Positions 50,716-63,690 of a stretch of 64,000 bases of DNA are shown one piece after another. Within the stretch, counting starts at the first letter, position 1; each line of letters begins with the position of its first letter. The notes below the pieces were generated by a model, which saw nothing but the letters and a program-made list of their open reading frames with translations, did no database searches and was not told the DNA's origin. The stretch comes from Diplolepis rosae (taxonomy: Eukaryota; Arthropoda; Insecta; Hymenoptera; Diplolepididae): positions 124,001 through 188,000 of the forward strand of contig JAPYXD010000679.1 in the NCBI GenBank assembly GCA_030998225.1, given 5' to 3'. The translations under genes were made by a program, and so were the position numbers.

Positions 50716-51081
50716 AAGCTTTTCATAGCGCATTTTGAGATAATGATTAAAGTTTCAAAATATCTAGTGAATCATACAGTATTCGTTATGTTCTTGATCT
50801 AAAGTAGAGGTAAAGTTTTTCAACGGATGTTCTATAAAATTTGAATATTTGTGTGAGAATTAATTAATTTTGTTATTATTCATGTTGCGATTGGAACATC
50901 TTCAAAATGTCAAATATGCATCAATTTGTTTGATTTTTTTCTGCTTTGCAAGCCGCTTTTGTGGAAAATACGTTAGTTTTGACATTGTCCAAATGAAATT
51001 CATTTGTACTTTCACTACACGCATGTTTTCTGAATCAAACATTTGTTATGAAGCAAATTTAACCATGAGGTTCATGTAGGA
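50716..51081 (+). repeat. Representative 366-bp L monomer
   Basis: This is a type example of the full-length unit, from one AAGCTT to the next. It has the whole core and the 83-bp block at its right end, which carries CGTAC, CACTACACGCATG, a CAAACATTTGTTATGAAGC motif and CCATGAGGTTCATG. 366 equals 3 x 122, so any open frame recurs in the same frame in each unit; stop codons inside every unit prevent read-through. It carries one EcoRI site (GAATTC) and one HindIII site (AAGCTT), as most monomers do. Confidence 0.93.
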
Positions 51082-54000
51082 AAGCTTTTCATAGTGCATT
51101 TCGGGACAATGCTTAAAGTTTCAAAATATCTAGTGAATCATACAGAATTCGTTATGTTCTTGATGTAAAGTATAGGTAATGTTTTTCAATGGATGTTCTG
51201 TAAAATTTGAATACTTGTGTGAGAATTAATTAATTTTGTTATCATTCATGTTGCGATTGGAACATCTTCAAAATGTCAAATATGCATCAATTTGTTTGAT
51301 TTTCTTCTGCTTTGCAAGCCGCTTTTGTGGAAAATACGTTAGTTTTGACATTGTCCAAATGAAATTCATTCGTACTTTCACTACACGCATGTTTTCTAAA
51401 TCAAACATTTGTTATGAAGCAAATTTAACCATGTGGTTCATGTAGGAAAGCTCTTCATTGTGCATTTCGGGACAATGCTTAAAGTTTCAAAATATCTAGT
51501 GAATCATACAGAATTCGTTATGTTCTTGATCTAAAGTAGAGGTAATGTTTTTCAATGGAAGTTCTGTAAAATTTGAATACTTGTGTGAGAATTAACTAAT
51601 TTTGTTATCTTTCAAGTTGCGATTGGAACATCTTCAAAATGTCAAATAAAAATCAATTTGTTTTATTTTCTTCTGCTTTGTAAACCGTTTTTGTGGAAAA
51701 TACGTTAGTTTTGACATTGTCCAAATGTAATTCATATGTACGTTCACTACACGCATGTTTTCAGAATCAAACATTTGTTATGAAGCAAATTTAACCATGA
51801 GGTTCATGTAGGAAAGCTTTTCATAGCGCATTTTGAGATAATGCTTAAAGTTTCAAAATATCTAGTGAATCATACAGAATTCGTTATGTTCTTGATCTAA
51901 AGTAGATGTATAGTTTTTCAACGGAAAATCTGTAAAATTTGAATATTTGTGTGAGAATTAATTAATTTTGTTATCTTTCAAAGTGCGAATGAAACATCTT
52001 CAAAATGTCAAATAAGCATCAATTTGTTTGATTTTCTTCTGCTTTGCAAGCCGTTTTTGTGGAAAATACGTTAGTTTTGACATTGTCCAAATGAAATTCA
52101 TTCGTACGTTTACTACAGGCATGTTTTCAGAATCAAACTTTTGTTATGAAGCAAATTTAACCATGAGGTTCATGTAGGAAAGCTTTTCATAGTGCATTTT
52201 GAGATAATGCTTAAAGTTTCAAAATATCTAGTGAATCATACAGAATTCGTTATTTTCGTTATCTAAAGTAGAGGTAAAGTTTTTCAATGGATGTTCTGTA
52301 AAATTTGAATATTTGTGTGAGAATTAATTAATTTTGTTATCATTCATGTTGCGATTGGAACATCTTCAAAATGTCAAATATGCATCAATTTGTTTGATTT
52401 TCTTCTGCTTTGCAAGCCGCTTTTGTGGAAAATACGTTAGTTTTGACATTGTCCAAATGAAATTCATTCGTACGGTCACTACACGCATGTTTTCTGAATC
52501 AAACATTTGTTATGAAGCAAAATTAACCATGAGGTTCATGTAGGAAAGCTTTTCATAGTGCATTTCGGGACAATGCTTAAAGTTTCAAAATATCTAGTGA
52601 ATCATACAGAATTCGTTATGTTCTTGATCTAAAGTAGATGTATAGTTTTTCAATGGAAGTTCTGTAAAATTTGAATATTTGTGTGAGAATTAATTAATTT
52701 TGTTATCATTCATGTTGCGATTGGAACATCTTCCAAATGTCAAATAAGCATCAATTTGTTTTATATTCTTCTGCTATGCAAGCCCTTTTTGTGGCAAATA
52801 CGTTAGTTTTGACATTGTCCAAATGAAATTCATTCGTACGTTCACTACACGCATGTTTTCTGAATCAAACATTTGTTATGAAGAAAATTTAACCATGAGA
52901 TTCATGTAGGAAAGCTTTTCAAAGTGCATTTCGAGATAATGCTTAAAGTTTCAAAATATCTAGTGAATCATAAAGAATTCGTTATGTTCTTGATCTAAAG
53001 TAGAGGTAATGTTTTTCAATGGAAGTTCTGTAAAATTTGAATACTAGTGTGAGAATTAACTAATTTTGTTATCTTTCAAAGTGCGAATGGAACATCTTCA
53101 AAATGTCAAATAAGCATCAATTTGATTGATTTTCTTCTGCTTTGCAAGCCGTTTTTGTGGAAAATACGTTAGTTTTGACATTGTCCAAATGAAATTCATT
53201 CGTACGTTCACTACACGCATGTTTTCAGAATCAATCATTTGTTATGAAGCAAATTTAACCATGAGGTTCATGTAGGAAAGCTTTTCATAGTGCATTTCGG
53301 GACAATGCTTATTGTTTCAAAATATCTAGTGAATCATACAGAAATCGTTATGTTCTTAATGTAAAGTAGATGTAAAGTTTTTCAATGGAAGTTCTGTAAA
53401 ATTTGAATATTTGTGTGAGAATTAATTAATTTTGTTATCATTCATGTTGCGAATGTAACATCTTCAAAATGTCAAATAAGCATCAATTTGTTTGATTTTC
53501 TTCTGCTTTGCAAGCCGTTTTTGTGGAAAATACGTTAGTTTTGACATTGTCCAAATGAAATTCATTCGTACGTTCACTACACGCATGTTTTCAGAATCAA
53601 ACATTTGTTATGAAGCAAATTTAACCATGAGGTTCATGTAGGAAAGCTTTTCATAGCGCATTTTGAGATAATGATTAAAGTTTCAAAATATCTAGTGAAT
53701 CATACAGAATTCGTTATGTTATTGATCTAAAGTAGAGGTAAAGTTTTTCAACGGAAAATCTGTAAAATTTGAATATTTGTGTGAGAATTAATTAATTTTG
53801 TTATCATTCATGTTGCGATTGGAACATCTTCAAAATGTCAAATATGCATCAATTTGTTTGATTTTCTTCTGCTTTGCAAGCCGCTTTTGTGGAAAATACG
53901 TTAGTTTTGACATTGTCCAAATGAAATTCATTTGTACTTTCACTACACGCATGTTTTCTGAATCAAACATTTGTTATGAAGCAAATTTAACCATGAGGTT

Positions 54001-55261
54001 CATGTAGGAAAGCTCTTCATGGTGCATTTCGGGACAATGCTTAAGGTTTCAAAATATCTAGTGAATCATACAGAATTCGTTATGTTCTTGATCTAAAGTA
54101 GAGGTAATGTTTTTCAATGGAAGTTCTGTAAAATTTGAATACTTGTGTGAGAATTAACTAATTTTGTTATCTTTCAAGTTGCGATTGGAACATCTTCAAA
54201 ATGTCAAATAAAAATCAATTTGTTTTATTTTCTTCTGCTTTGTAAACCGTTTTTGTGGAAAATACGTTAGTTTTGACATTGTCCAAATGTAATTCATATG
54301 TACGTTCACTACACGCATGTTTCCAGAATCAAACATTTGTTATGAAGCAAATTTAACCATGAGGTTCATGTAGGAAAGCTTTTCATAGCGCATTTTGAGA
54401 TAATGATTAAAGTTTCAAAATATCTAGTGAATCATACAGAATTCGTTATGTTCTTGATCTAAAGTAGAGGTAAAGTTTTTCAACGGAAAATCTGTAAAAT
54501 TTGAATATTTGTGTGAGAATTAATTAATTTTGTTATCTTTCAAAGTGCGAATGGAACATCTTCAAAATGTCAAATAAGCATCAATTTGTTTGATTTTCTT
54601 CTGCTTTGCAAGCCGTTTTTGTGGAAAATACGTTAGTTTTGACATTGTCCAAATGAAATTTATTCGTACGTTTACTACACGCATGTTTTCAGAATCAATC
54701 ATTTGTTATGAAGCAAATTTAACCATGAGGTTCATGTAGGAAAGCTTTTCATAGTGCATTTTGAGATAATTATTAAAGTTTCAAAATATCTAGTGAATCA
54801 TACAGAATTCGTTATTTTCTTGATCTAAAGTAGAGGTAAAGTTTTTCAATGGAAGTTCTGTAAAATTTGAATATTTGTGTGAGAATTAATTAATTTTGTT
54901 ATCATTCATGTTGCGATTGGAACATCTTCAAAATGTCAAATATGCATCAATTTGTTTTATTTTCTTCTGCTTTGCAAGCCGCTTTTGTGGAAAATACGTT
55001 AGTTTTGACATTGTCCAAATGAAATTCATTCGTACGGTCACTACACGCATGTTTTCTGAATCAAACATTTGTTATGAAGCAAAATTAACCATGAGGTTCA
55101 TGTAGGAAATCTTTTCATAGTGCATTTCGGGACAATGCTTAAAGTTTCAAAATATCTAGTGAATCATACAGAATTCGTTATGTTCTTGATCTAAAGTAGA
55201 TGTATAGTTTTTCAATGGAAGTTCTGTAAAATTTGAATATTTGTGTGAGAATTAATTAATT

Positions 55262-56330
55262 TTGTTATCATTCATGTTGCGATTGGAACATCTTCAAAAT
55301 GTCAAATATGAATCAATTTGTTTGATTTTCTTCTGCTATGCAAGCCCTTTTTGTGGCAAATACGTTAGTTTTGACATTGTCCAAATGAAATTCATTCGTA
55401 CGTTCACTACACGCATGTTTTCTGAATCAAACATTTGTTATGAAGAAAATTTAACCATGAGATTCATGTAGGAAAGCTTTTCAAAGTGCATTTCGAGATA
55501 ATGCTTAAAGTTTCAAAAAATCTAGTGAATCATAAAGAATTCGTTATGTTCTTGATCTAAAGTAGAGGTAATGTTTTTCAATGGAAGTTCTGTAAAATTT
55601 GAATACTTGTGTGAGAATTAACTAATTTTGTTATCTTTCAAAGTGCGAATGGAACATCTTCAAAATGTCAAATAAGCATAAATTTGTTTGATTTACTTCT
55701 GCTTTGCAAGCCGTTTTTGAGGAAAATACTTTAGTTTTGACATTGTCTAAATGAAATTCATTCGTACGTTTACTACAGGCATGTTTTCAGAATCAAACTT
55801 TTGTTATGAAGCAAATTTAACCATGAGGTTCATGTAGGAAAGCTTTTCATAGTGCATTTTGAGATAATGCTTAAAGTTTCAAAATATCTAGTGAATCATA
55901 CAGAATTCGTTATTTTCTTGATCTAAAGTAGAGGTAATGTTTTTCAATGGAAGTTCTGTAAAATTTGAATACTTGTGTGAGAATTAACTAATTTTGTTAT
56001 CTTTCAAGTTGCGATTGGAACATCTTTAAAATGTCAAATAAAAATCAATTTGTTTTATTTTCTTCTGCTTTGTAAACCGTTTTTGTGGAAAATACGTTAG
56101 TTTTGACATGGTCCAAATGAAATTCATTCGTACGTTCACTACACGCATGTTTTCAGAATTAAGCATTTGCTATGAAGCAAATTTCACATTGAGGTTCATG
56201 TAGGAAAGCTTTTCATATTGCATTTCGAGATAATGCTTAAAGTTTCAAAATATCTAGTGAATCATACAGAATTCAATATGTTTTTAATGTAAAGTAGAGG
56301 TAAAGTTTTTCAACGGATGTTCTATAAAAT
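55262..56330 (+). repeat. Multi-monomer module, copy 1 of 3
   Basis: This run of L units carries, in order, CTATGCAAGCCC (55333), TACTACAGGC (55771) and AAGCATTTGC (56161). The same ordered markers recur at 62652, 63090 and 63480, each exactly 7319 bp later. The last two also recur at about 60162 and 60553. Earlier copies of single markers are at 52771 (CTATGC) and 52111 (TACTACAGGC). Confidence 0.82.
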
Positions 56331-59300
56331 TTGAATATTTGTGTGAGAATTAATTAATTTTGTTATCTTTCAAAGTGCGAATGAAACATCTTCAAAATGT
56401 CAAATAAGCATCAACTTGTTTGATTTTCTTCTGCTTTGCAAGCCGTTTTTGTGGAAAATACGTTAGTTTTGACATTGTCCAAATGAAATTCATTCGTACG
56501 TTCACTACACGCATGTTCTCAGAATCAAACATTTGTTGTGAAGCAAATTTAACCATGAGGTTCATGTAGGAAAGCTATTCATAGTGCATTTTGAGATAAT
56601 GATTAAAGTTTCAAAATATCTAGTGAATCATACAGAATTCATTATGTTTTTAATGTAAAGTAGAGGCAAAGTTTTTCAACGGATGTTCTGTAAAATTCGA
56701 TTATTTGGGTGAGAATTAACTTATTTCATTCTCTTTCAAGGTTCGATTCGAATATCTTCAAAAACTCAAAAAAAATCAATTTGTTTGATTTTCTTCTGCA
56801 TTGCAAGCCGTTTTTGTAGAAAATACGATAGTTTTGGCATTGTCCAAATGAAATTCATTCGTACGTTCACTACACGCATGTTTTCAGAGTCAAACATTTG
56901 TTATGAAGCAAATTTAACCATGAGGATCATGTAGGAAAGCTTTTCAAAGTGCATTTCGAGATAATGCTTAAGGTTTCAAAATATCTAGTGAATCATACAG
57001 AATTCGTTATGTTCTTGATCTAAAGTAGAGGTAATGTTTTTCAATGGAAGTTCTGTAAAATTTGAATACTTGTGTCAGAATTAACTAATTTTGTTATCTT
57101 TCAAGTTGCGATTGGAACATCTTTAAAATGTCAAATAAAAATCAATTTGTTTTATTTTCTTCTGCTTTGTAAACCGTTTTTGTGGAAAATACGTTAGTTT
57201 TGACATTGTCCAAATGTAATTCATATGTACGTTCACTACACGCATGTTTTCAGAATCAAACATTTGTTATGAAGCAAATTTAACCATGAGGTTCATGTAG
57301 GAAAGCTTTTCATAGCGCATTTTGAGATAATGATTAAAGTTTCAAAATATCTAGTGAATCATACAGAATTCGTTATGTTCTTGATCTAAAGTAGATGTAT
57401 AGTTTTTCAACGGAAAATCTGTAAAATTTGAATATTTGTGTGAGAATTAATTAATTTTGTTATCTTTCAAAGTGCGAATGAAACATCTTCAAAATGTCAA
57501 ATAAGCATCAATTTGTTTGATTTTCTTCTGCTTTGCAAGCCGTTTTTGTGGAAAATACGTTAGTTTTGACATTGTCCAAATGAAATTCATTCGTACGTTC
57601 ACTACACGCATGTTTTCAGAATCAAACATTTGTTATGAAGCAAATTTAACCATGAGGTTCATGTAGGAAAGCTTTTCATAATGCATTTTGAGATAATGCT
57701 TAAAGTTTCAAAATATCTAGTGAATCATACAGAATTCGTTATTTTCTTGATCTAAAGTAGAGGTAAAGTTTTTCAACGGAAGTTCTGTAAAATTTGAATA
57801 TTTGTGTGAGAATTAATTAATTTTGTTATCATTCATGTTGCGATTGGAACATCTTCAAAATGTCAAATATGCATCAATTTGTTTGATTTTCTTCTGCTTT
57901 GCAAGCCGCTTTTGTGGAAAATACGTTAGTTTTGACATTGTCCAAATGAAATTCATTCGTACTTTCACTACACGCATGTTTTCTAAATCAAACATTTGTT
58001 ATGAAGCAAATTTAACCATGAGGTTCATGTAGGAAAGCTTTTCAAAGTGCATTTCGAGATAATGCTTAAAGTTTCAAAATATCTAGTGAATCATACAGAA
58101 TTCGTTATGTTCTTGATCTAAAGTAGAGGTAATGTTTTTCAATGGAAGTTCTGTAAAATTTGAATACTTGTGTGAGAATTAACTAATTTTGTTATCTTTC
58201 AAGTTGCGATTGGAACATCTTCAAAATGTCAAATAAAAATCAATTTGTTTTATTTTCTTCTGCTTTGTAAACCGTTTTTGTGGAAAATACGTTAGTTTTG
58301 ACATTGTCCAAATGTAATTCATATGTACGTTCACTACACGCATGTTTTCAGAATCAAACATTTGTTATGAAGCAAATTTAACCATGAGGTTCATGTAGGA
58401 AAGCTTTTCATAGCGCATTTTGAGATAATGATTAAAGTTTCAAAATATCTAGTGAATCATACAGAATTTGTTATGTTCTTGATCTAAAGTAGATGTATAG
58501 TTTTTCAACGGAAAATCTGTAAAATTTGAATATTTGTGTGAGAATTAATTAATTTTGTTATCATTCATGTTGCGATTGGAACATCTTCAAAATGTCAAAT
58601 ATGCATCAATTTGTTTGATTTTCTTCTGCTTTGCAGGCCGTTTTTCTGGAAAATACGTTAGTTTTGACATTGTCCAAATGAAATTCATTCGTACGGTCAC
58701 TACACGCATGTTTTCAGAATCAAACATTTGTTATGAAGCAAATTTAACCATGAGGTTCATGTAGGAAAGCTTTTCAAAGTGCATTTCGAGATAATGCTTA
58801 AAGTTTCAAAATATCTAGTGAATCATACAGAATTCGTTATGTTCTTGATCTAAAGTAGAGGTAATGTTTTTCAATGGAAGTTCTGTAAAATTTGAATACT
58901 TGTGTGAGAATTAACTAATTTTGTTATCTTTCAAGTTGCGATTGGAACATCTTCAAAATGTCAAATAAAAATCAATTTGTTTGATTTTCTTCTGCTTTGC
59001 AAGCCGTTTTTGTGGAAAATACGTTAGTTTTGACATTGTCCAAATGAAATTCATTCGTACGTTCACTACACGCATGTTTTCAGAATCAAACATTTGTTAT
59101 GAAGCAAATTTAACCATGAGGTTCATGTAGGAAAGCTTTTCATAGCGCATTCTGAGATAATGATTAAAGTTTCAAAATATCTAGTGAATCATACAGTATT
59201 CGTTATGTTCTTGATCTAAAGTAGAGGTAAATTTTTTCAACGGAAGTTCTGTAAAATTTGAATATTTGTGTGAGAATTAATTAATTTTGTTATCATTCAT

Positions 59301-59652
59301 GTTGCGATTGGAACATCTTCAAAATGTCAAATATGCATCAATTTGTTTGATTTTTTTCTGCTTTGCAAGCCGCTTTTGTGGAAAATACGTTAGTTTTGAC
59401 ATTGTCCAAATGAAATTCATTTGTACTTTCACTACACGCATGTTTTCTGAATCAAACATTTGTTATGAAGCAAATTTAACCATGAGGTTCATGTAGGAAA
59501 GCTCTTCATGGTGCATTTCGGGACAATGCTTAAAGTTTCAAAATATCTAGTGAATCATACAGAATTCATTATGTTTTTAATGTAAAGTAGAGGTAAAGTT
59601 TTTCAATGGAAGTTCTGTAAAATTTGAATATTTGTGTGAGAATTAATTAATT

Positions 59653-60720
59653 TTGTTATCATTCATGTTGCGATTGGAACATCTTCAAAATGTCAAATAT
59701 GCATCAATTTGTTTGATTTTCTTCAGCTTTGCAAGCCGTTTTTGTGGAAAATACGTTAGTTTTGTCATTGTCCAAATGAAATTCATTCGTACGTTCACTA
59801 CACGCATGTTTTCTGAATCAAACATTTGTTATGAAGAAAATTTAACCATGAGATTCATGTAGGAAAGCTTTTCAAAGTGCATTTCGAGATAATGCTTAAA
59901 GTTTCAAAAAATCTAGTGAATCCTACAGAATTCGTTATGTTCTTGATCTAAAGTAGAGGTAATGTTATTCAATGGAAGTTCTGTAAAATTTGAATACTTG
60001 TGTGAGAATTAACTAATTTTGTTATCTTTCAAAGTGCGAATGGAACATCTTCAAAATGTCAAATAAGCATCAATTTGTTTGATTTTCTTCTGCTTTGCAA
60101 GCCGTTTTTGTGGAAAATACGTTAGTTTTGACATTGTCCAAATGAAATTCATTCGTACGTTTACTACAGGCATGTTTTCAGAATCAAACTTTTGTTATGA
60201 AGCAAATTTAACCATGAGGTTCATGTAGGAAAGCTTTTCATAGTGCATTTTGAGATAATGCTTAAAGTTTCAAAATATCTAGTGAATCATACAGAATTCG
60301 TTATTTTCTTGATCTAAAGTAGAGGTAATGTTTTCCAATGGAAGTTCTGTAAAATTTGAATACTTGTGTGAGAATTAACTAATTTTGTTTTTCTTTCAAG
60401 TTGCGATTGGCACATCTTTAAAATGTCAAATAAAAATCAATTTGTTTTATTTTCTTCTGCTTTGTAAACCGTTTTTGTGGAAAATACGTTAGTTTTGACA
60501 TGGTCCAAATGAAATTCATTCGTACGTTCACTACACGCATGTTTTCAGAATCAAGCATTTGCTATGAAGCAAATTTCACATTGAGGTTCATGTAGGAAAG
60601 CTTTTCATATTGCATTTCGAGATAATGCTTAAAGTTTCAAAATATCTAGTGAATCATACAGAATTCATTTTTTTTTAATGTAAAGTAGAGGTAAAGTTTT
60701 TCAATGGAAGTTCTGTAAAA
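59653..60720 (+). repeat. Multi-monomer module, copy 2 of 3
   Basis: This copy is collinear with 62581 onward at an offset of 2927-2928 (8 x 366). It shares GAAGAAAATTTAACC, CATGAGATTCATG, AAAAAATCTAGTG, TACTACAGGC and TTTCACATTGAGG. Its first unit differs by CTTCAGCTTTGCAAGCC in place of CTATGCAAGCCC. Near 60665 it has a T-run expansion (ATTCATTTTTTTTTAATG). Confidence 0.8.
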
Positions 60721-62580
60721 TTTGAATATTTGTGTGAGAATTAATTAATTTTGTTATCTTTCAAGTTGCGATTGGAACATCTTCAAAATGTCAAATATGC
60801 ATCAATTTGTTTGATTTTCTTCTGCTTTGCAAGCCGTTTTTGTGGAAAATACGTTAGTTTTGACATTGTCCAAATGAAATTCATTCGTACGTTCACTACA
60901 CGCATGTTTTCAGAATCAAACATTTGTTATGAAGCAAATTTAACCATGAGGTTCATGTAGGAAAGCTTTTCATAGTGCATTTCGGGACAATGCTTAAAGT
61001 TTCAAAATATCTAGTGAATCATACAGAATTCATTATGTTTTTAATGTAAAGTAGAGGTAAAGTTTTTCAATGGAAGTTCTGTAAAATTTGAATATTTGTG
61101 TGAGAATTAATTAATTTTGTTATCATTCATGTTGCGATTGGAACATCTTCAAAATGTCAAATATGCATCAATTTGTTTGATTTTCTTCTGCTTTGCAAGC
61201 CGTTTTTGTGGAAAATACGTTAGTTTTGACATTGTCCAAATGAAATTCATTCGTACGTTCACTACACGCATGTTTTCAGAATCAAACATTTGTTATGAAG
61301 CAAATTTAACCATGAGGTTCATGTAGGAACGCTTTTCATAGTGCATTTCGGGACAATGCTTAAAGTTTCAAAATATCTAGTGAATCATACAGAATTCATT
61401 ATGTTTTTAATGTAAAGTAGAGGTAAAGTTTTTCAATGGAAGTTATGTAAAATTTGAATATTTGTGTGAGAATTAATTAATTTTGTTATTATTCATGTTG
61501 CGATTGGAACATCTTCAAAATGTCAAATATGCATCAATTTGTTTGATTTTCTTCTGCTTTGCAAGCCGCTTTTGTGGAAAATACGTTAGTTTTGACATTG
61601 TCCAAATGAAATTCATTCGTACGTTCACTACACGCATGTTTTCAGAATCAAACATTTGTTATGAAGCAAATTTAACCATGAGGTTCATGTAGGAAAGCTT
61701 TTCAAAGTGCATTTCGAGATAATGCTTAAAGTTTCAAAATATCTAGTGAATCATACAGAATTCGTTATGTTCTTGATCTAAAGTAGAGGTAATGTTTTTC
61801 AATGGAAGTTCTGTAAAATTTGAATACTTGTGTGAGAATTAACTAATTTTGTTATCTTTCAAAGTGCGAATGGAACATCTTCAAAATGTCAAATAAGCAT
61901 CAATTTGTTTGATTTTCTTCTGCTTTGCAAGCCGTTTTTGTGGAAAATACGTTAGTTTTGACATTGTCCAAATGAAATTCATTCGTACGTTCACTACACG
62001 CATGTTTTCAGAATCAAACATTTGTTATGAAGCAAATTTAACCATGAGGTTCATGTAGGAAAGCTTTTCATAGTGCATTTCGGGACAATGCTTAAAGTTT
62101 CAAAATATCTAGTGAATCATACAGAATTCATTATGTTTTTAATGTAAAGTAGAGGTAAAGTTTTTCAATGGAAGTTATGTAAAATTTGAATATTTGTGTG
62201 AGAATTAATTAATTTTGTTATTATTCATGTTGCGATTGGAACATCTACAAAATGTCAAATATGCATCAATTTGTTTGATTTTCTTCTGCTTTGCAAGCCG
62301 CTTTTGTGGAAAATACGTTAGTTTTGACATTGTCCAAATGAAATTCATTCGTACTTTCACTACACGCATGTTTTCTAAATCAAACATTTGTTATGAAGCA
62401 AATTTAACCATGAGGTCCATGTAGGAAAGCTCTTCATAGTGCATTTCGGGACAATGCTTAAAGTTTCAAAATATCTAGTGTATCATACAGAATTCATTAT
62501 GTTTTTAATGTAAAGTAGAGGTAAAGTTTTTCAATGGAAGTTCTGTAAAATTTGAATATTTGTGTGAGAATTAATTAATT

Positions 62581-63690
62581 TTGTTATCATTCATGTTGCG
62601 ATTGGAACATCTTCAAAATGTCAAATATGCATCAATTTGTTTGATTTTCTTCTGCTATGCAAGCCCTTTTTGTGGCAAATACGTTAGTTTTGACATTGTC
62701 CAAATGAAATTCATTCGTACGTTCACTACACGCATGTTTTCTGAATCAAACATTTGTTATGAAGAAAATTTAACCATGAGATTCATGTAGGAAAGCTTTT
62801 CAAAGTGCATTTCCAGATAATGCTTAAAGTTTCAAAAAATCTAGTGAATCATAAAGAATTCGTTATGTTCTTGATCTAAAGTAGAGGTAATGTTTTTCAA
62901 TGGAAGTTCTGTAAAATTTGAATACTTGTGTGAGAATTAACTAATTTTGTTATCTTTCAAAGTGCGAATGGAACATCTTCAAAATGTCAAATAAGCATAA
63001 ATTTGTTGTATTTTCTTCTGCTTTGCAAGCCGTTTTTGTGGAAAATACGTTAGTTTTGACATTGTCCAAATGAAATTCATTCGTACGTTTACTACAGGCA
63101 TGTTTTCAGAATCAAACTTTTGTTATGAAGCAAATTTAACCATGAGGTTCATGTAGGAAAGCTTTTCATAGTGCATTTTGAGATAATGCTTAAAGTTTCA
63201 AAATATCTAGTGAATCATACAGAATTCGTTATTTTCTTGATCTAAAGTAGAGGTAATGTTTTTCAATGGAAGTTCTGTAAAATTTGAATACTTGTGTGAG
63301 AATTAACTAATTTTGTTATCTTTCAAGTTGCGATTGGAACATCTTTAAAATGTCAAATAAAAATCAATTTGTTTTATTTTCTTCTGCTTTGTAAACCGTT
63401 TTTGTGGAAAATACGTTAGTTTTGACATGGTCCAAATGAAATTCATTCGTACGTTCACTACACGCATGTTTTCAGAATTAAGCATTTGCTATGAAGCAAA
63501 TTTCACATTGAGGTTCATGTAGGAAAGCTTTTCATATTGCATTTCGAGATAATGCTTAAAGTTTCAAAATATCTAGTGAATCATACAGAATTCAATATGT
63601 TTTTAATGTAAAGTAGAGGTAAAGTTTTTCAATGGAAGTTCTGTAAAATTTGAATATTTGTGTGAGAATTAATTAATTTTGTTATCTTTC
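62581..63690 (+). repeat. Multi-monomer module, copy 3 of 3
   Basis: This is the third collinear copy, with CTATGCAAGCCC at 62652, TACTACAGGC at 63090 and AAGCATTTGC at 63480. The 366-bp array is thus organised at a higher order of 8 and 20 monomers even though its monomer length is uniform. Confidence 0.82.
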
